In this document: piece after piece, positions 17,149 through 25,715 of the stretch
Layout of the letters: each line of letters opens with the position of its first letter
Position numbering within the stretch: position 1 is the first letter of the stretch
NCBI RefSeq assembly: GCF_006175995.1
Contig: NZ_VDMB01000005.1
Location: 154,497-218,496 of the forward strand
DNA from: Desulfobotulus mexicanus
GTDB lineage: Bacteria; Desulfobacterota; Desulfobacteria; Desulfobacterales; ASO4-4
Length of the DNA: 64,000 nucleotides
Direction: 5' to 3'
Position numbers and translations under genes: made by a program
The notes under the pieces: model-generated
What the model saw: only the letters and a program-made list of their open reading frames with translations
Told to the model about the DNA's origin: nothing
The model's database searches: none

Positions 17149-18093
17149 ATGAAAAAGCTTAATCTTGCCCTTATCACCGGCGGCTCTTCCAACGAAAGGG
17201 AGGTTGCCCTTGCCGGGGCAGCAGCCGTGGAAGCCGTCCTTGATCCAGCAGTTTACAATATCAGCAGTTATGATGCTGCAACGGATATAGACCGCATTGT
17301 TCAGGATAGGGAAAAAATCGATTTTGCCTTCCTTGTAGTACACGGTGAGAACGGTGAAGATGGCAGACTGCAAGGCCTCCTTGACCTTCTCCGCATCCCC
17401 TATCAGGGTTCAGGTGTGCTTGGCAGTGCCATGGCCTGCAACAAGCCTGCGGCCAAACAGGCCTTTGTGTGCAGCGGCCTGACAACACCTCCGTGGATGA
17501 CCTTTGATGCTTACAGTACAAAAGTGGAGGCCGGACTTATGGGTAAAATAGGTCTCCCCATGGTAATCAAGCCTGCCCATGGCGGTTCCAGCCTCGGCAT
17601 GAGTATTGTTCACAATGAAAAGGATATCAGGCAAGCCTGTGAGCTTTGCCTCTCCTGTGGCCCCACAGGCATTGCGGAGCCTTATATACGGGGGCGGGAG
17701 GTGACCTGCGCCGTATGGGGCAATGACCCTGTAGAAGCCCTTCCCGTCATTGAAATTCGTCCGGGCAGGGAATTTCAGTTTTTTGACTACACAGCCAAAT
17801 ACACCCCCGGTGCAACGGAAGAAATCTGCCCTGCCCCCATTTCAGAAGCCCTGACCCGAAAGGTGCAGGAGGCCGCCATACTTGCCCATAACAGTCTTTA
17901 TTGTGAAGGCTACAGCCGTTCGGATTTCATCCTTGAAGGTGATGATCTCTTCATTCTTGAAACCAATACCCTGCCCGGCATGACAAAAACCAGCCTGCTT
18001 CCTCTGGCTGCAAAAACAGCTGGCATCTCTTTTGCAAAATTGATTGACGAACTGATCCGCTTACGGTTAAAAAAAAGCCCGTTAGGGTTTTAA
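17149..18093 (+). CDS. ddl: D-alanine--D-alanine ligase family protein
   Basis: ATP-grasp ligase of 314 aa that joins two D-alanines for peptidoglycan precursors. Visible motifs are LITGGSSNEREVALAGA (N-terminal), VVHGENGEDGRLQGLLDLLRIPYQGSG (residues ~64-90), the ATP-grasp loop VIKPAHGGSSLGMS, and the C-terminal metal/substrate segment LETNTLPGMTKTSLLP. Length and motifs are normal for Ddl. It is not in a mur/fts cluster, so it could be a second Ddl-like ligase in this genome. A terminator follows at 18124. Confidence 0.9.
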   Translation: MKKLNLALITGGSSNEREVALAGAAAVEAVLDPAVYNISSYDAATDIDRIVQDREKIDFAFLVVHGENGEDGRLQGLLDLLRIPYQGSGVLGSAMACNKPAAKQAFVCSGLTTPPWMTFDAYSTKVEAGLMGKIGLPMVIKPAHGGSSLGMSIVHNEKDIRQACELCLSCGPTGIAEPYIRGREVTCAVWGNDPVEALPVIEIRPGREFQFFDYTAKYTPGATEEICPAPISEALTRKVQEAAILAHNSLYCEGYSRSDFILEGDDLFILETNTLPGMTKTSLLPLAAKTAGISFAKLIDELIRLRLKKSPLGF

Positions 18094-18123
18094 GGAATCA
18101 GAATTTAAAAACAGACCAGTTAT

Positions 18124-18152
18124 AAGGCTCTGGTGAAAACCAGAGCTTTTTT
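18124..18152 (+). terminator. Terminator between ddl and purDE
   Basis: GCTCTGGT (18127-18134), a GAAA loop, ACCAGAGC (18139-18146) and a T-run; flanking AAG/TTT can extend the stem. It lies 34 bp before the purD-purE start codon. Confidence 0.85.
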
Positions 18153-18186
18153 ATACAAAAAAAGATATGGCCCCCAAGGAGGCACC

Positions 18187-19953
18187 ATGAATATACTTGT
18201 CATTGGAAGTGGCGGAAGAGAACATGCCCTTGTCTGGAAAATCAGCCAAAGCCCAAGAGTTAAAAAAATCTTCTGCGCACCGGGCAATCCCGGCATAGCT
18301 GCCATGGCCCAGTGCGTTGATATCCCTGCGGATGCCATTGATGAGCTGAAAAACTTCGCCCTTTCCAATGCCATTGACCTTACGGTTGTGGGTCCGGAAG
18401 TTCCCCTGGCTGCGGGAATTGTGGATCTTTTTGAGGCTTCCGGTCTTAAAATCTTTGGCCCTTCGGCAAAGGCTGCGGAGCTGGAAGCTTCCAAGGCCTT
18501 TGCCAAAGATATCATGGTCCGTTATGGCATTCCCACGGCAAAGGGACAGAGTTTTAAGGATGCAAATCAGGCGCTGGCTTTTGCACAAAGCCTCAAGGGT
18601 CAGGTTGTGGTTAAGGCCGACGGCCTTGCCGCTGGTAAAGGAGTTGTGGTCTGCTTTGCCATGGAAGAAGCTGAAAAAGCCATACATAACATGCTGGGAG
18701 AAAAGGCTTTTGGTGAAGCCGGTGCCACTATCCTTGTGGAAGAAAGGCTGGAGGGCGAGGAAGCTTCCATCATTGCCCTCACCGACGGAAAAACCATCCT
18801 CACCCTGCCCTCCTCCCAGGACCACAAAGCCGTTTATGACGGTGATAAAGGCCCCAATACCGGTGGCATGGGAGCCTACTCCCCTGCCCCTGTGGTGGAT
18901 CTTTTCATGCAGAATAAAATCACAAAGGAAGTGCTGGAACCTGCTGTCAGGGCCATGGCTGCAGAAGGCCGTCCCTTCAAGGGCGTGCTCTATGCTGGAA
19001 TGATGATCCACAGGGATCGGATCAGGGTGCTGGAATTCAACGCCCGTTTTGGTGATCCTGAAACCCAGCCCCTGATGCTGCGAATACAGTCTGACATTGT
19101 GGAATTAATGGAAGCCGTGGTGGAAGAACGCCTGCACACCTGTTCCCTGAAGGTGGACCCAAGGGCTGCCGTATGCGTTGTCATGGCAGCAGGCGGATAT
19201 CCGGGCAGCTATGATAAAGGTGAAACCATTATTGGCCTTGAAGACGCTGCAACTCTTCCGGACACCGTGGTTTTCCATGCGGGTACGGCCACGGATAAAG
19301 GAGCCGTTGTATCCAGCGGTGGCAGAGTGTTGGGTGTCAGCGCCCTTGGAGACGATGTGAAGCTGGCAGCAGCCAACGCTTACCAAGCTGTTTCCCGTAT
19401 TTCATTTAAAGATAGTCATTTTAGAAAGGATATTGCCATGAAAGCCATTGAAAAGCAGGACCGTGCGCCCAGAGTGGGTATTGTTATGGGCAGCGACTCC
19501 GATCTTCCCGTTATGATGGAAGTGGTCAGCGTACTCAAAAAATTTGACGTTCCCTATGAGATGACCATTGCTTCCGCCCACAGAACACCGGAAAAGGCTG
19601 CTCTCTTTGCCTCTTCTGCAAGGGGCAAGGGCATGGGTGTGATCATTGCCGGTGCGGGTCATGCTGCTCATCTGGCAGGTGCCATGGCCGCAGGTACCAC
19701 CCTGCCCATCATCGGTGTACCCATTGATTCTTCCGCACTTCAGGGGCTGGACGCCCTTCTCTCCACGGTTCAGATGCCCCCCGGAGTGCCTGTGGCCACC
19801 GTTGCCATTGGAAAACCCGGTGCCTACAATGCCGGTATCCTTGCCGTACAGATGCTGGCCATTGCCGATGCGGATCTGGCAGAAAAACTGACGGACTACA
19901 AAAAAGAAATGGCGGAAAAAGTAGAAGCAAAGGCAAAGGCCCTTGTTTCCTGA
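18187..19953 (+). CDS. purDE: PurD-PurE fusion (GAR synthetase / N5-CAIR mutase)
   Basis: A 588-residue protein joining two purine-biosynthesis enzymes. Residues 1 to ~420 are phosphoribosylamine-glycine ligase: VIGSGGREHALVWK, GPEVPLAAGIVDLFEA, VVKADGLAAGKGVV, GPNTGGMGAYSPAP and LEFNARFGDPETQ. After a short linker, residues ~430-588 are PurE: VGIVMGSDSDLPVM, IASAHRTPEKA and GAGHAAHLAGAMAA. Separately these enzymes catalyse steps 2 and 6b of IMP synthesis. The start ATG 18187 has AAGGAGG upstream. Fusing non-consecutive pathway steps is unusual. There is no frameshift and both active-site motifs are intact. Confidence 0.95.
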   Translation: MNILVIGSGGREHALVWKISQSPRVKKIFCAPGNPGIAAMAQCVDIPADAIDELKNFALSNAIDLTVVGPEVPLAAGIVDLFEASGLKIFGPSAKAAELEASKAFAKDIMVRYGIPTAKGQSFKDANQALAFAQSLKGQVVVKADGLAAGKGVVVCFAMEEAEKAIHNMLGEKAFGEAGATILVEERLEGEEASIIALTDGKTILTLPSSQDHKAVYDGDKGPNTGGMGAYSPAPVVDLFMQNKITKEVLEPAVRAMAAEGRPFKGVLYAGMMIHRDRIRVLEFNARFGDPETQPLMLRIQSDIVELMEAVVEERLHTCSLKVDPRAAVCVVMAAGGYPGSYDKGETIIGLEDAATLPDTVVFHAGTATDKGAVVSSGGRVLGVSALGDDVKLAAANAYQAVSRISFKDSHFRKDIAMKAIEKQDRAPRVGIVMGSDSDLPVMMEVVSVLKKFDVPYEMTIASAHRTPEKAALFASSARGKGMGVIIAGAGHAAHLAGAMAAGTTLPIIGVPIDSSALQGLDALLSTVQMPPGVPVATVAIGKPGAYNAGILAVQMLAIADADLAEKLTDYKKEMAEKVEAKAKALVS

Positions 19954-19984
19954 TACGGCGTGGTCTCAGCACAGAATCTTTTCC

Positions 19985-20614
19985 ATGGCTTCTTCCCCTG
20001 AGGACGCAGTAGTGGTGGAAAAGGCCGGTTTATGTATCCGAAAGGGAGGTCTGGTTATTTTCCCGACCTTCTGCCTCTACGGTATGGGTGTGGATGCCAT
20101 GAATCCGGAAGCCATTGAAAGGGTTTTTGCGGCCAAGGGCAGACCGGAAAGCAATCCTTTACTCATACTGGTGAAAGACAGACAAGCCGCCCTCAGCCAT
20201 GTGAAAGAGGTTTCCGAAGAAGCCCGACTGCTCATGGACACCTTCTGGCCGGGTCGCCTCACACTTGTTTTTCGGGCAAAAAATCATCTGCCGGAAAGCC
20301 TGACTGCGGGAACCGGTAAAATAGGTATCCGCGTGCCGGAACATCCAGTGGCAGCGGCCCTTGTGCGGGCAGCAGGGTGTCCCATCACAGGCACCAGCGC
20401 CAATCTGTCCGGCATGCCGGGCAGTGCATCCGTAAAAGATCTGGCTCCGGAACTGATGGCAGCCGCAGACTGTATTCTGGATGCAGGTATCCTTCATGGC
20501 GGCAAAGGTTCAACTGTGGTGGATACGACGTTTTCCCCTCCCCGCATTCTGAGGGAAGGGGCGGTTTCTGCCGCAGACATTCATAAGGCACTCTTGCGAA
20601 AAACGGCAAAGTGA
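19985..20614 (+). CDS. tsaC: L-threonylcarbamoyladenylate synthase (TsaC/Sua5/YciO family)
   Basis: A 209-residue YrdC-fold protein. Family marks are the N-terminal GLVIFPTFCLYGMGVDAMN, then RVFAAKGRPESNPLLILV (KxR..PL motif), FWPGRLTLVF, IGIRVPEHPVA and SANLSGMPG. TsaC makes threonylcarbamoyl-AMP for the t6A modification of ANN-decoding tRNAs. The ATG at 19985 gives the normal start; an in-frame TTG at 19943 lies inside purDE and is less likely. It lies just upstream of a tRNA gene whose promoter seems to begin at its stop codon. Confidence 0.88.
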   Translation: MASSPEDAVVVEKAGLCIRKGGLVIFPTFCLYGMGVDAMNPEAIERVFAAKGRPESNPLLILVKDRQAALSHVKEVSEEARLLMDTFWPGRLTLVFRAKNHLPESLTAGTGKIGIRVPEHPVAAALVRAAGCPITGTSANLSGMPGSASVKDLAPELMAAADCILDAGILHGGKGSTVVDTTFSPPRILREGAVSAADIHKALLRKTAK

Positions 20615-20643
20615 TTGACAAAAACAGGACTTTGCACTAAAAA
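20615..20643 (+). promoter_or_regulatory. Candidate promoter for tRNA-Leu
   Basis: TTGACA at 20615-20620, a 17-base spacer, then TAAAAA at 20638-20643, 12 bases before the tRNA. The -35 is a perfect consensus and the -10 is poor, so this is a moderate call. Confidence 0.5.
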
Positions 20644-20655
20644 AACAACGCAGAT

Positions 20656-20742
20656 GCCGGAGTGGTGGAATTGGTAGACGCAGCGGACTCAAAATCCGCC
20701 GGGCTTATGCCCTTGAGAGTTCGAGTCTCTCCTCCGGTACCA
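20656..20742 (+). tRNA. tRNA-Leu (anticodon CAA)
   Basis: An 87-nt class II tRNA. The acceptor stem GCCGGAG pairs with CTCCGGT (one G-T), the anticodon stem GCGGA/TCCGC encloses loop CTCAAAA (anticodon CAA, reading UUG), a long variable arm follows, the T-loop is TTCGAGT and the CCA end is encoded. A terminator follows at 20759. Confidence 0.96.
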
Positions 20743-20758
20743 ATTGAAATTCCTAAAG

Positions 20759-20797
20759 ATCCTGAAGGCCAGAAACAGGCTTTCAGGATTTTTTTTG
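20759..20797 (+). terminator. Terminator after tRNA-Leu
   Basis: ATCCTGAAGGCC (20759-20770) pairs with GGCTTTCAGGAT (20778-20789, with a G-T pair), followed by a run of Ts. Confidence 0.88.
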
Positions 20798-20811
20798 TAA
20801 TGGTTCCGAAT

Positions 20812-20868
20812 GTTTTATAGGTATCATACCTGTCAGGCAGATGCACAGACACCCAGGCTGTTTGCAAG
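20812..20868 (-). repeat. Dispersed repeat related to MITE-like element 2
   Basis: Read on the minus strand, TTGCAA, then CCTGGGTGTCTGTGCATC and CAGGTATGATACCTATAAAA closely follow the sequence at 26265-26321 inside the second MITE-like element. The terminal repeat seen there is not preserved here, so this is probably a truncated copy. Confidence 0.6.
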
Positions 20869-20968
20869 TGATGTTGTAATCGTTATCAAAGGTATTGTAC
20901 CTGTTAAACATTTCCATTGTGGAATGCCCTGTAATTTTCATAATCACAGATTCGGGAATCGCAGCAAA
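20867..20968 (-). pseudogene. Tyrosine-recombinase (phage integrase) C-terminal remnant
   Basis: The minus-strand reading AAIPESVIMKITGHSTMEM, followed by FNRYNTFDNDY, matches the C-terminal box of tyrosine recombinases: the GH of the H/W position and the catalytic Tyr in NRYN. Only about 34 residues remain; the upstream part of the frame is antisense to pabA and shows no integrase features. It lies 125 bp downstream of the tRNA-Leu 3' end and runs toward it, as expected for a decayed element once integrated at that tRNA. Confidence 0.7.
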
Positions 20969-20984
20969 TCCCGGAAAGTCTTTC

Positions 20985-21551
20985 ATGAAACCCCTTATCC
21001 TTATAGATAATTTCGATTCCTTCACCTTCAACCTTGTACAGCTCTTTGCCATGGCAGGTCAAAAGCCTCTGGTGCTGCGCAGCAATACTGTCCTGTCTGA
21101 AATTATAGATACAGAACCGGCTGGCATCATTATCGGTCCCGGTCCTGATGATCCCAGGCGGTCCGGAGTTTCCATGGAGGTGCTGGAGTATTTTTCGGAT
21201 AAAATTCCAATCCTTGGCATCTGCCTTGGAATGCAGTGCATTGCAGAACACTTTGGCGGAAAAACCATCTTATCGCCAGAGCCGGTGCACGGAAAAACGA
21301 GTATGATCACCCATGAAGGCCGGGGTGTTCTTGAAAATATTCCCAGCCCCTTTACCGCCTGTCGATATCATTCCCTCTGTGTGGAGATCCCGGAGAAAAG
21401 TCCCTTGTGCATATGCGGGCGCAGTGAAGATGGCACCCCCATGGCTCTTTTTCACAGAGATTTTCCCCTTTTTGGCCTGCAGTTTCATCCGGAAAGTTTT
21501 TTAAGCGAGTATGGCCATCAAATGGCCCTTAATTTTCTGGGGGTGCTCTGA
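20985..21551 (+). CDS. pabA: Aminodeoxychorismate/anthranilate synthase glutaminase subunit
   Basis: A class I glutamine amidotransferase of 188 aa supplying ammonia to chorismate amination. It has LIDNFDSFTFNLVQ at the start, IIGPGPDDPRRSG, the nucleophile-cysteine motif ILGICLGMQCIAEHFGG (~residues 74-90) and the His-Glu pair FGLQFHPESFLSE. The PabB-PabC fusion follows 2 bp downstream, so the product is folate p-aminobenzoate rather than tryptophan, although such subunits can serve both. The start ATG 20985 fits the family; the frame further upstream lies in integrase debris. Confidence 0.92.
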   Translation: MKPLILIDNFDSFTFNLVQLFAMAGQKPLVLRSNTVLSEIIDTEPAGIIIGPGPDDPRRSGVSMEVLEYFSDKIPILGICLGMQCIAEHFGGKTILSPEPVHGKTSMITHEGRGVLENIPSPFTACRYHSLCVEIPEKSPLCICGRSEDGTPMALFHRDFPLFGLQFHPESFLSEYGHQMALNFLGVL

Positions 21552-21553
21552 TC

Positions 21554-23932
21554 ATGGACCTTTCTTTTGTTTCCAGACCTGCCGGGTTTTTTAGCCGGAG
21601 TTTTGATTTTGAAGAAGATTTTCAGGATCTCACCGCCCTTTTTCAGGATCAGAAGGGCAGCATGGTTTTTCTTTCCGGAGGAGAGCACCCGGAAGCCAGC
21701 ATCCACGGTCTTGCCTGTCAGCCCTTTCTGGAGCTTTCATGTGAAAAGGATAAGACAGTAGTAATTTCAGAATATGGAAAAGCAGAAAGCCCTTTTCCCT
21801 TAGAGCTTCTGGACAGGGTAATGGAGGCCTGTGCCTTTGATGGCGATGGAGAGGATGGTCTTCCCTTCGGTCTCTTTGGTTTTTTTTCCTATGACCTTAA
21901 AAACCATATGGAAAATCTGCCGGATACGGTGATGGATGATCTTTTTCTGCCCGGATACAGGCTTTTTGCCCCAAGGCTTGTGGTCTGGAAGCAGAGGGCG
22001 GAAAAAAAGATTATGGTGAAAGCCCTTTATCTTGAGAATGAACAAGCAGAAAAGGCCCTGCGTATGCTGGATGATTTTGAAGATATTCTCAAATCCTTCA
22101 GAGCTTTTTCCGAGTTTTCCGGCAAGGAATCTTTAGCCCATGGGGAGGTGGAAATAAAAAATGCTTATATTTCCGGAGTTGAATCTACCCGGCAACTGAT
22201 TCCTCACCACGGCGCTCTCTCTTCCACCTTCACGCCCCGGATGTACCGGAATGCCGTAGCCTGTATCCGGGATCATATAGGGAAAGGAGAGGTGTATCAG
22301 GTCAATCTCTCCCAGCGTTTTTCCCTTGCTTTTAAGGGGTCGGCCTGGACCCTATTTTTGAAAATGCAGGAAGCTGCCCCCCAGCCCTTTTCCGTATTTC
22401 TGCAGGCCGGAGATTTCCAGCTGGCATCCCTTTCGCCGGAACGTTTTTTAAAAATGAAGGGCCAAAGGATAGAAAGTCACCCCATTAAGGGCACAAGGCC
22501 CAGGGGAAAAACTCCGGAAGAAGATGCCCTCCTGAAAAAAGAGTTGGAAGAAAGCATAAAGGACGGGGCAGAACTGGCCATGATTGTGGATCTGGTGCGA
22601 AATGATCTGGGCCGGATTGCCGTGACCGGCAGTGTTCGTGTTGATGTTCCCGCACGTACGGAAGTCTGGCCCCATCTTTTCCACAGGGTGGCTGTGGTTT
22701 CTGCACAGGTGGAAAAGGGGACCGGGCCGGGGGATATCCTGAAAGCTACCTTTCCGCCGGGCTCTGTCACGGGTTGTCCCAAGATACGGGCCATGGAGCT
22801 GATTGATGAGCTGGAGCCCGGACGCCGCCACGCCTATACCGGAGCCTTGGGCTACCTTGGTTTTAATGGCAGCATGGATCTCAATGTGGCCATCCGCACG
22901 GTGATCTGCAAGGACGGGAAGGCCCATTATTCCACGGGCGGAGGGGTGGTCTGGGATTCTGATCCAAAAGAGGAATATAAAGAAACCCTGCACAAGGCAG
23001 CTCCCTTTTTTAAGGCTTTTGGTCTTAAACCGGAATTTGAGGAAAAGGAAAAGGAAACTGAGCTGTGGCAGGACGGACGTTTTCTTCCCCTTTCCGAGGC
23101 AAAAATTATGGCAGACACTCCGGTTCTGCGCCATGGCAGGGGGGTTTTTGAAACCATTGCCATGATACGGGGGAAAGCCCTGCATCTTGAGGAGCATACA
23201 GAGCGATTTAGGCTGTCGGCACCGGTGGTGACGGGAAAGGGCCTGCCTTCTGTGAACTGGGAAGATATTATCAGTATGCTTTGTCGTAAAAATCCGGAAG
23301 CTGCGGAAAGGGGGCAGCTTCACCTCATGGCCATGGATACGGGGGGAAATCTTCTTTCCCTTACGGCCATGCTGAGGCCCCTTGATATTCCTCAAAGCCG
23401 GGACGGTCTGATCCTCTGCTTCCATCCGGAGCCCTTTTATTCTCCCATGGCCAGACATAAGAGCATGGCCTATGTTTTCTTTGCCAGAGCAAGGGAAAAG
23501 GCCGTGGCTGCGGGGGCGGATGAAGTTCTTATTCAGGCTCCGGACGGAAGTCTTCTGGAAGGCTCCTTCAGCAGTATTATGCTGGTTTCCGAAACAAATA
23601 TATTAATCCCCACAGGTCCCGTTCTTCCGGGCATTACCCGACAGAAGGCCATGGAATATTTCAGGTCCTTGGGTTTTGAAATTCATGAAAAAAAGATTTT
23701 TTGGGAAGATCTTGAAAGGGCGGAACACTTTTTCTGCTTTTCAAGCCTTAAGGGACCCATGTGGGTTAAAGAAGTGAGAACCGGGGCCGGATCATCCTGC
23801 TTTGGGCCTGAGATGGACTTACAAGGGGAAGGGGCAAAAGAGAGTGGGGATATAAAGGGAATCGTTTCTTTTTCAGCGCCGGATACGGAGGCATTTACAG
23901 CTCTGCGTACCGCTTTAGGTTATGATGCCTGA
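21554..23932 (+). CDS. pabBC: PabB-PabC fusion: aminodeoxychorismate synthase I and ADC lyase
   Basis: A 792-residue bifunctional enzyme making p-aminobenzoate for folate. Residues ~1-490 are the chorismate-binding component I: YQVNLSQRF, LASLSPERFL, and HPIKGTRPRG, where the lysine distinguishes PabB from anthranilate synthase (Ala). IVDLVRNDLGRI and STGGGVVWDSDPKEEYKETL complete this half. Residues ~520-792 are a PLP-dependent lyase of the BCAT-IV fold: HGRGVFETIAMIRG, LIQAPDGSLLEGSFSSI and LPGITRQ. PabB-PabC fusions are known in several bacteria. It is coupled to pabA. Confidence 0.93.
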   Translation: MDLSFVSRPAGFFSRSFDFEEDFQDLTALFQDQKGSMVFLSGGEHPEASIHGLACQPFLELSCEKDKTVVISEYGKAESPFPLELLDRVMEACAFDGDGEDGLPFGLFGFFSYDLKNHMENLPDTVMDDLFLPGYRLFAPRLVVWKQRAEKKIMVKALYLENEQAEKALRMLDDFEDILKSFRAFSEFSGKESLAHGEVEIKNAYISGVESTRQLIPHHGALSSTFTPRMYRNAVACIRDHIGKGEVYQVNLSQRFSLAFKGSAWTLFLKMQEAAPQPFSVFLQAGDFQLASLSPERFLKMKGQRIESHPIKGTRPRGKTPEEDALLKKELEESIKDGAELAMIVDLVRNDLGRIAVTGSVRVDVPARTEVWPHLFHRVAVVSAQVEKGTGPGDILKATFPPGSVTGCPKIRAMELIDELEPGRRHAYTGALGYLGFNGSMDLNVAIRTVICKDGKAHYSTGGGVVWDSDPKEEYKETLHKAAPFFKAFGLKPEFEEKEKETELWQDGRFLPLSEAKIMADTPVLRHGRGVFETIAMIRGKALHLEEHTERFRLSAPVVTGKGLPSVNWEDIISMLCRKNPEAAERGQLHLMAMDTGGNLLSLTAMLRPLDIPQSRDGLILCFHPEPFYSPMARHKSMAYVFFARAREKAVAAGADEVLIQAPDGSLLEGSFSSIMLVSETNILIPTGPVLPGITRQKAMEYFRSLGFEIHEKKIFWEDLERAEHFFCFSSLKGPMWVKEVRTGAGSSCFGPEMDLQGEGAKESGDIKGIVSFSAPDTEAFTALRTALGYDA

Positions 23933-23960
23933 GAGGGTTATCTGGCCTTTTTTCCTCACC

Positions 23961-24059
23961 TTCCTTAAGGACTTTAAAGACTTTAAAGACCTTAACGACC
24001 TTAAAGATCTTAAAGATCTTAACGACCTTAACGACCTTAACGACCTTAAAATCCTTAAC
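23961..24059. repeat. 9-bp minisatellite downstream of pabBC
   Basis: About ten or eleven near-perfect copies of a 9-bp unit (GACYTTAAM, e.g. GACTTTAAA, GACCTTAAC, GATCTTAAA) run from 23961 to 24059. It is in no supported gene. The complement would encode a Val/Ile/Phe-Lys repeat, but no start or flanking protein supports expression. Confidence 0.9.
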
Positions 24060-24085
24060 AACAGACCCTCGATCAGTCGGAGCCG

Positions 24086-24114
24086 GTAGGGCAGGCACGG
24101 GGGCCTGCCCCTAC
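24086..24114. repeat. GC-rich palindromic repeat
   Basis: GTAGGGCAGGC and GCCTGCCCCTAC form a near-perfect stem around a short G-rich loop. It resembles the widespread REP-like units of the form GTAGGGGCAGGC. It could act as a transcript end for the converging pabBC and pentapeptide genes. Confidence 0.65.
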
Positions 24115-24137
24115 AAAAACCCACTCTCCACTATTCA

Positions 24138-25109
24138 TTACCAGTCTTCCGTATCATCCGGTGGCAGAAAGACATCCGGAAGGCGTTCTCTGACTTCCGT
24201 TTCCAGATCCCTGTCCAGCATGGCGCCCTGTAAACTGCGGATGCGCAGAAAGGAATCCACGCTAAGGCCTGTGGCATTTTCAAGGTTTGCACCCCGGAGA
24301 TCCGCACCATCCAGGCAGCTATGCTCCATGCAGGCATAGCGCAGATCAGTACCCATTAGGTTGGCATCTTCCAGATTAACCCCCGTAAGATCCGCATAAA
24401 GAAGGCTGGCTCCGGCAAGGTCTGCCTTTGCAAGACGGGATTCCCGGAGCATGGCATATTCCAGGAAAGAATGCTGAAGATCCACGCTTTCAAGGTTGGT
24501 TTTCCATAAATAGGCCCGATTCAGATTGGCACCCGTCAGGTTGGCGGCCTCAAGGTTTACATTCTCAAGATTGGCATCTTCAAAGATACTTTTTCTAAGA
24601 TCCGTCCAGCTCAGATCCGCACTCCAGAGGTAACTTCCTGAAAAATCCACGCCCTGCAGGTCCATGCTCCTCAGGTAGCAGTTGTTCAGGTCCATTCGGG
24701 TGACGCCATATTTGTTCAGTCTTCTGATATTGCCTCTGGTTTTTCTGGCTGCTTCTTCACTCTCCCAGTTTCTGAAGTCATCGATTTCATCCCTGTAATG
24801 GCGTTTTTCCATCAGGTTTCTTCCCTTCTGCTGAAACCAGAAAAGCACTACGCCGATGAGAAGGATATCCATCAGAACACCATGGGCTTCTGCCATGACC
24901 TCTTCCCGGAAGGAGTCTGAATAATAATCCCAGTGCATGGTGAGGCTTACAACAAGAAGGGTACATCCTAAAAAAACAACGATGGTCATTATTATGGGGC
25001 TGGCAATTATATAATCATAGAAGTTCCGGATCAGGCCGGTCTTTTTTCCACTCTTCTTTTTATCGACCCTTGGAGTCCAGGGAGGAGGTGGCGGGATGGG
25101 GGTTGCCAT
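24138..25109 (-). CDS. Membrane-anchored pentapeptide-repeat protein
   Basis: A 323-residue protein with a proline-rich N-terminus, two membrane segments (~38-58 and ~76-94), a charged linker, and pentapeptide repeats from about residue 135 to 285. Typical repeats are SMDLQGVDFSG, NLEAANLTGANLN and DLTGVNLEDANLMGTDL, with A/D-L/F-x-x spacing. These form a right-handed quadrilateral beta-helix. No enzymatic site is seen. Such membrane-linked proteins have no general function assigned. The next gene (yhbY) is divergent; the AAGGAA at ~25120 precedes this start. Confidence 0.85.
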   Translation of the reverse strand: MATPIPPPPPWTPRVDKKKSGKKTGLIRNFYDYIIASPIIMTIVVFLGCTLLVVSLTMHWDYYSDSFREEVMAEAHGVLMDILLIGVVLFWFQQKGRNLMEKRHYRDEIDDFRNWESEEAARKTRGNIRRLNKYGVTRMDLNNCYLRSMDLQGVDFSGSYLWSADLSWTDLRKSIFEDANLENVNLEAANLTGANLNRAYLWKTNLESVDLQHSFLEYAMLRESRLAKADLAGASLLYADLTGVNLEDANLMGTDLRYACMEHSCLDGADLRGANLENATGLSVDSFLRIRSLQGAMLDRDLETEVRERLPDVFLPPDDTEDW

Positions 25110-25314
25110 GGCTGGTTTTCCTTGGAAAGGTTCCGTGGAGAATGCTTCATTCCGGGGCCAGATGAAGCCATCGGAGGGTGATTATTTCACTTATAACAAA
25201 AACCCTTGTCATTTAAAAGGTATTGGTGCAAAAGGTTTGATGTTGGCGAGAAAAATTGGCATTCTCTTTTTCTGCAGAATAACTGTGGAAATATTTTTTA
25301 TAAAGGAAGTAATC

Positions 25315-25647
25315 ATGACAGAACTTAAAGGGTTTCAGAAACAATATCTCAAAGGCCTGGCCCACCACATGAAACCGGTTGTAATAATCGGTCAGCATGG
25401 GGTTACACCTCCTTTACTGGCTTCCATCGAAGAAGCCCTGCATGCCCACGAACTCATAAAGGTTCGTTTCAATGATTTTAAGGAAAAGGAGAGTAAAGAT
25501 GCCCTTTGTCTTGAAATTATTGAAAAAAGCAAAGCTGTTCTGGTTGGCAGCATCGGCCATACCATTACCCTGTACCGGCCCTGCAGAATTACGGAAAAAA
25601 GGAAAATCCGTATCCCGAAAAATCCTGTCAAGGCCCCCCCGGCATAA
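25315..25647 (+). CDS. yhbY: YhbY family RNA-binding protein (CRM domain)
   Basis: A 110-residue CRS1-YhbY domain protein that associates with ribosome assembly intermediates. It begins MTELKGFQKQYLKGLAHHMK, then PVVIIGQHGVTPPLLASIEE with the GxxG-type loop, and HELIKVRFNDFKEKE; a basic tail follows (RKIRIPKNPVK). The ATG at 25315 is preceded by AAGGAAG; the open frame extends back to 25096 but nothing in that extension looks like protein. Confidence 0.9.
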   Translation: MTELKGFQKQYLKGLAHHMKPVVIIGQHGVTPPLLASIEEALHAHELIKVRFNDFKEKESKDALCLEIIEKSKAVLVGSIGHTITLYRPCRITEKRKIRIPKNPVKAPPA

Positions 25648-25715
25648 GAGATTCTGACAGAGGCCGCTGAAGAAACCGGAGGCTTAGCCGCCAGAATGCA
25701 TCAGGCTGTTCCTGC

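Noticed and set aside
23961..24059. Possible CRISPR array
   Set aside because: Units are only 9 bp with no spacers, and no cas genes are in the window.
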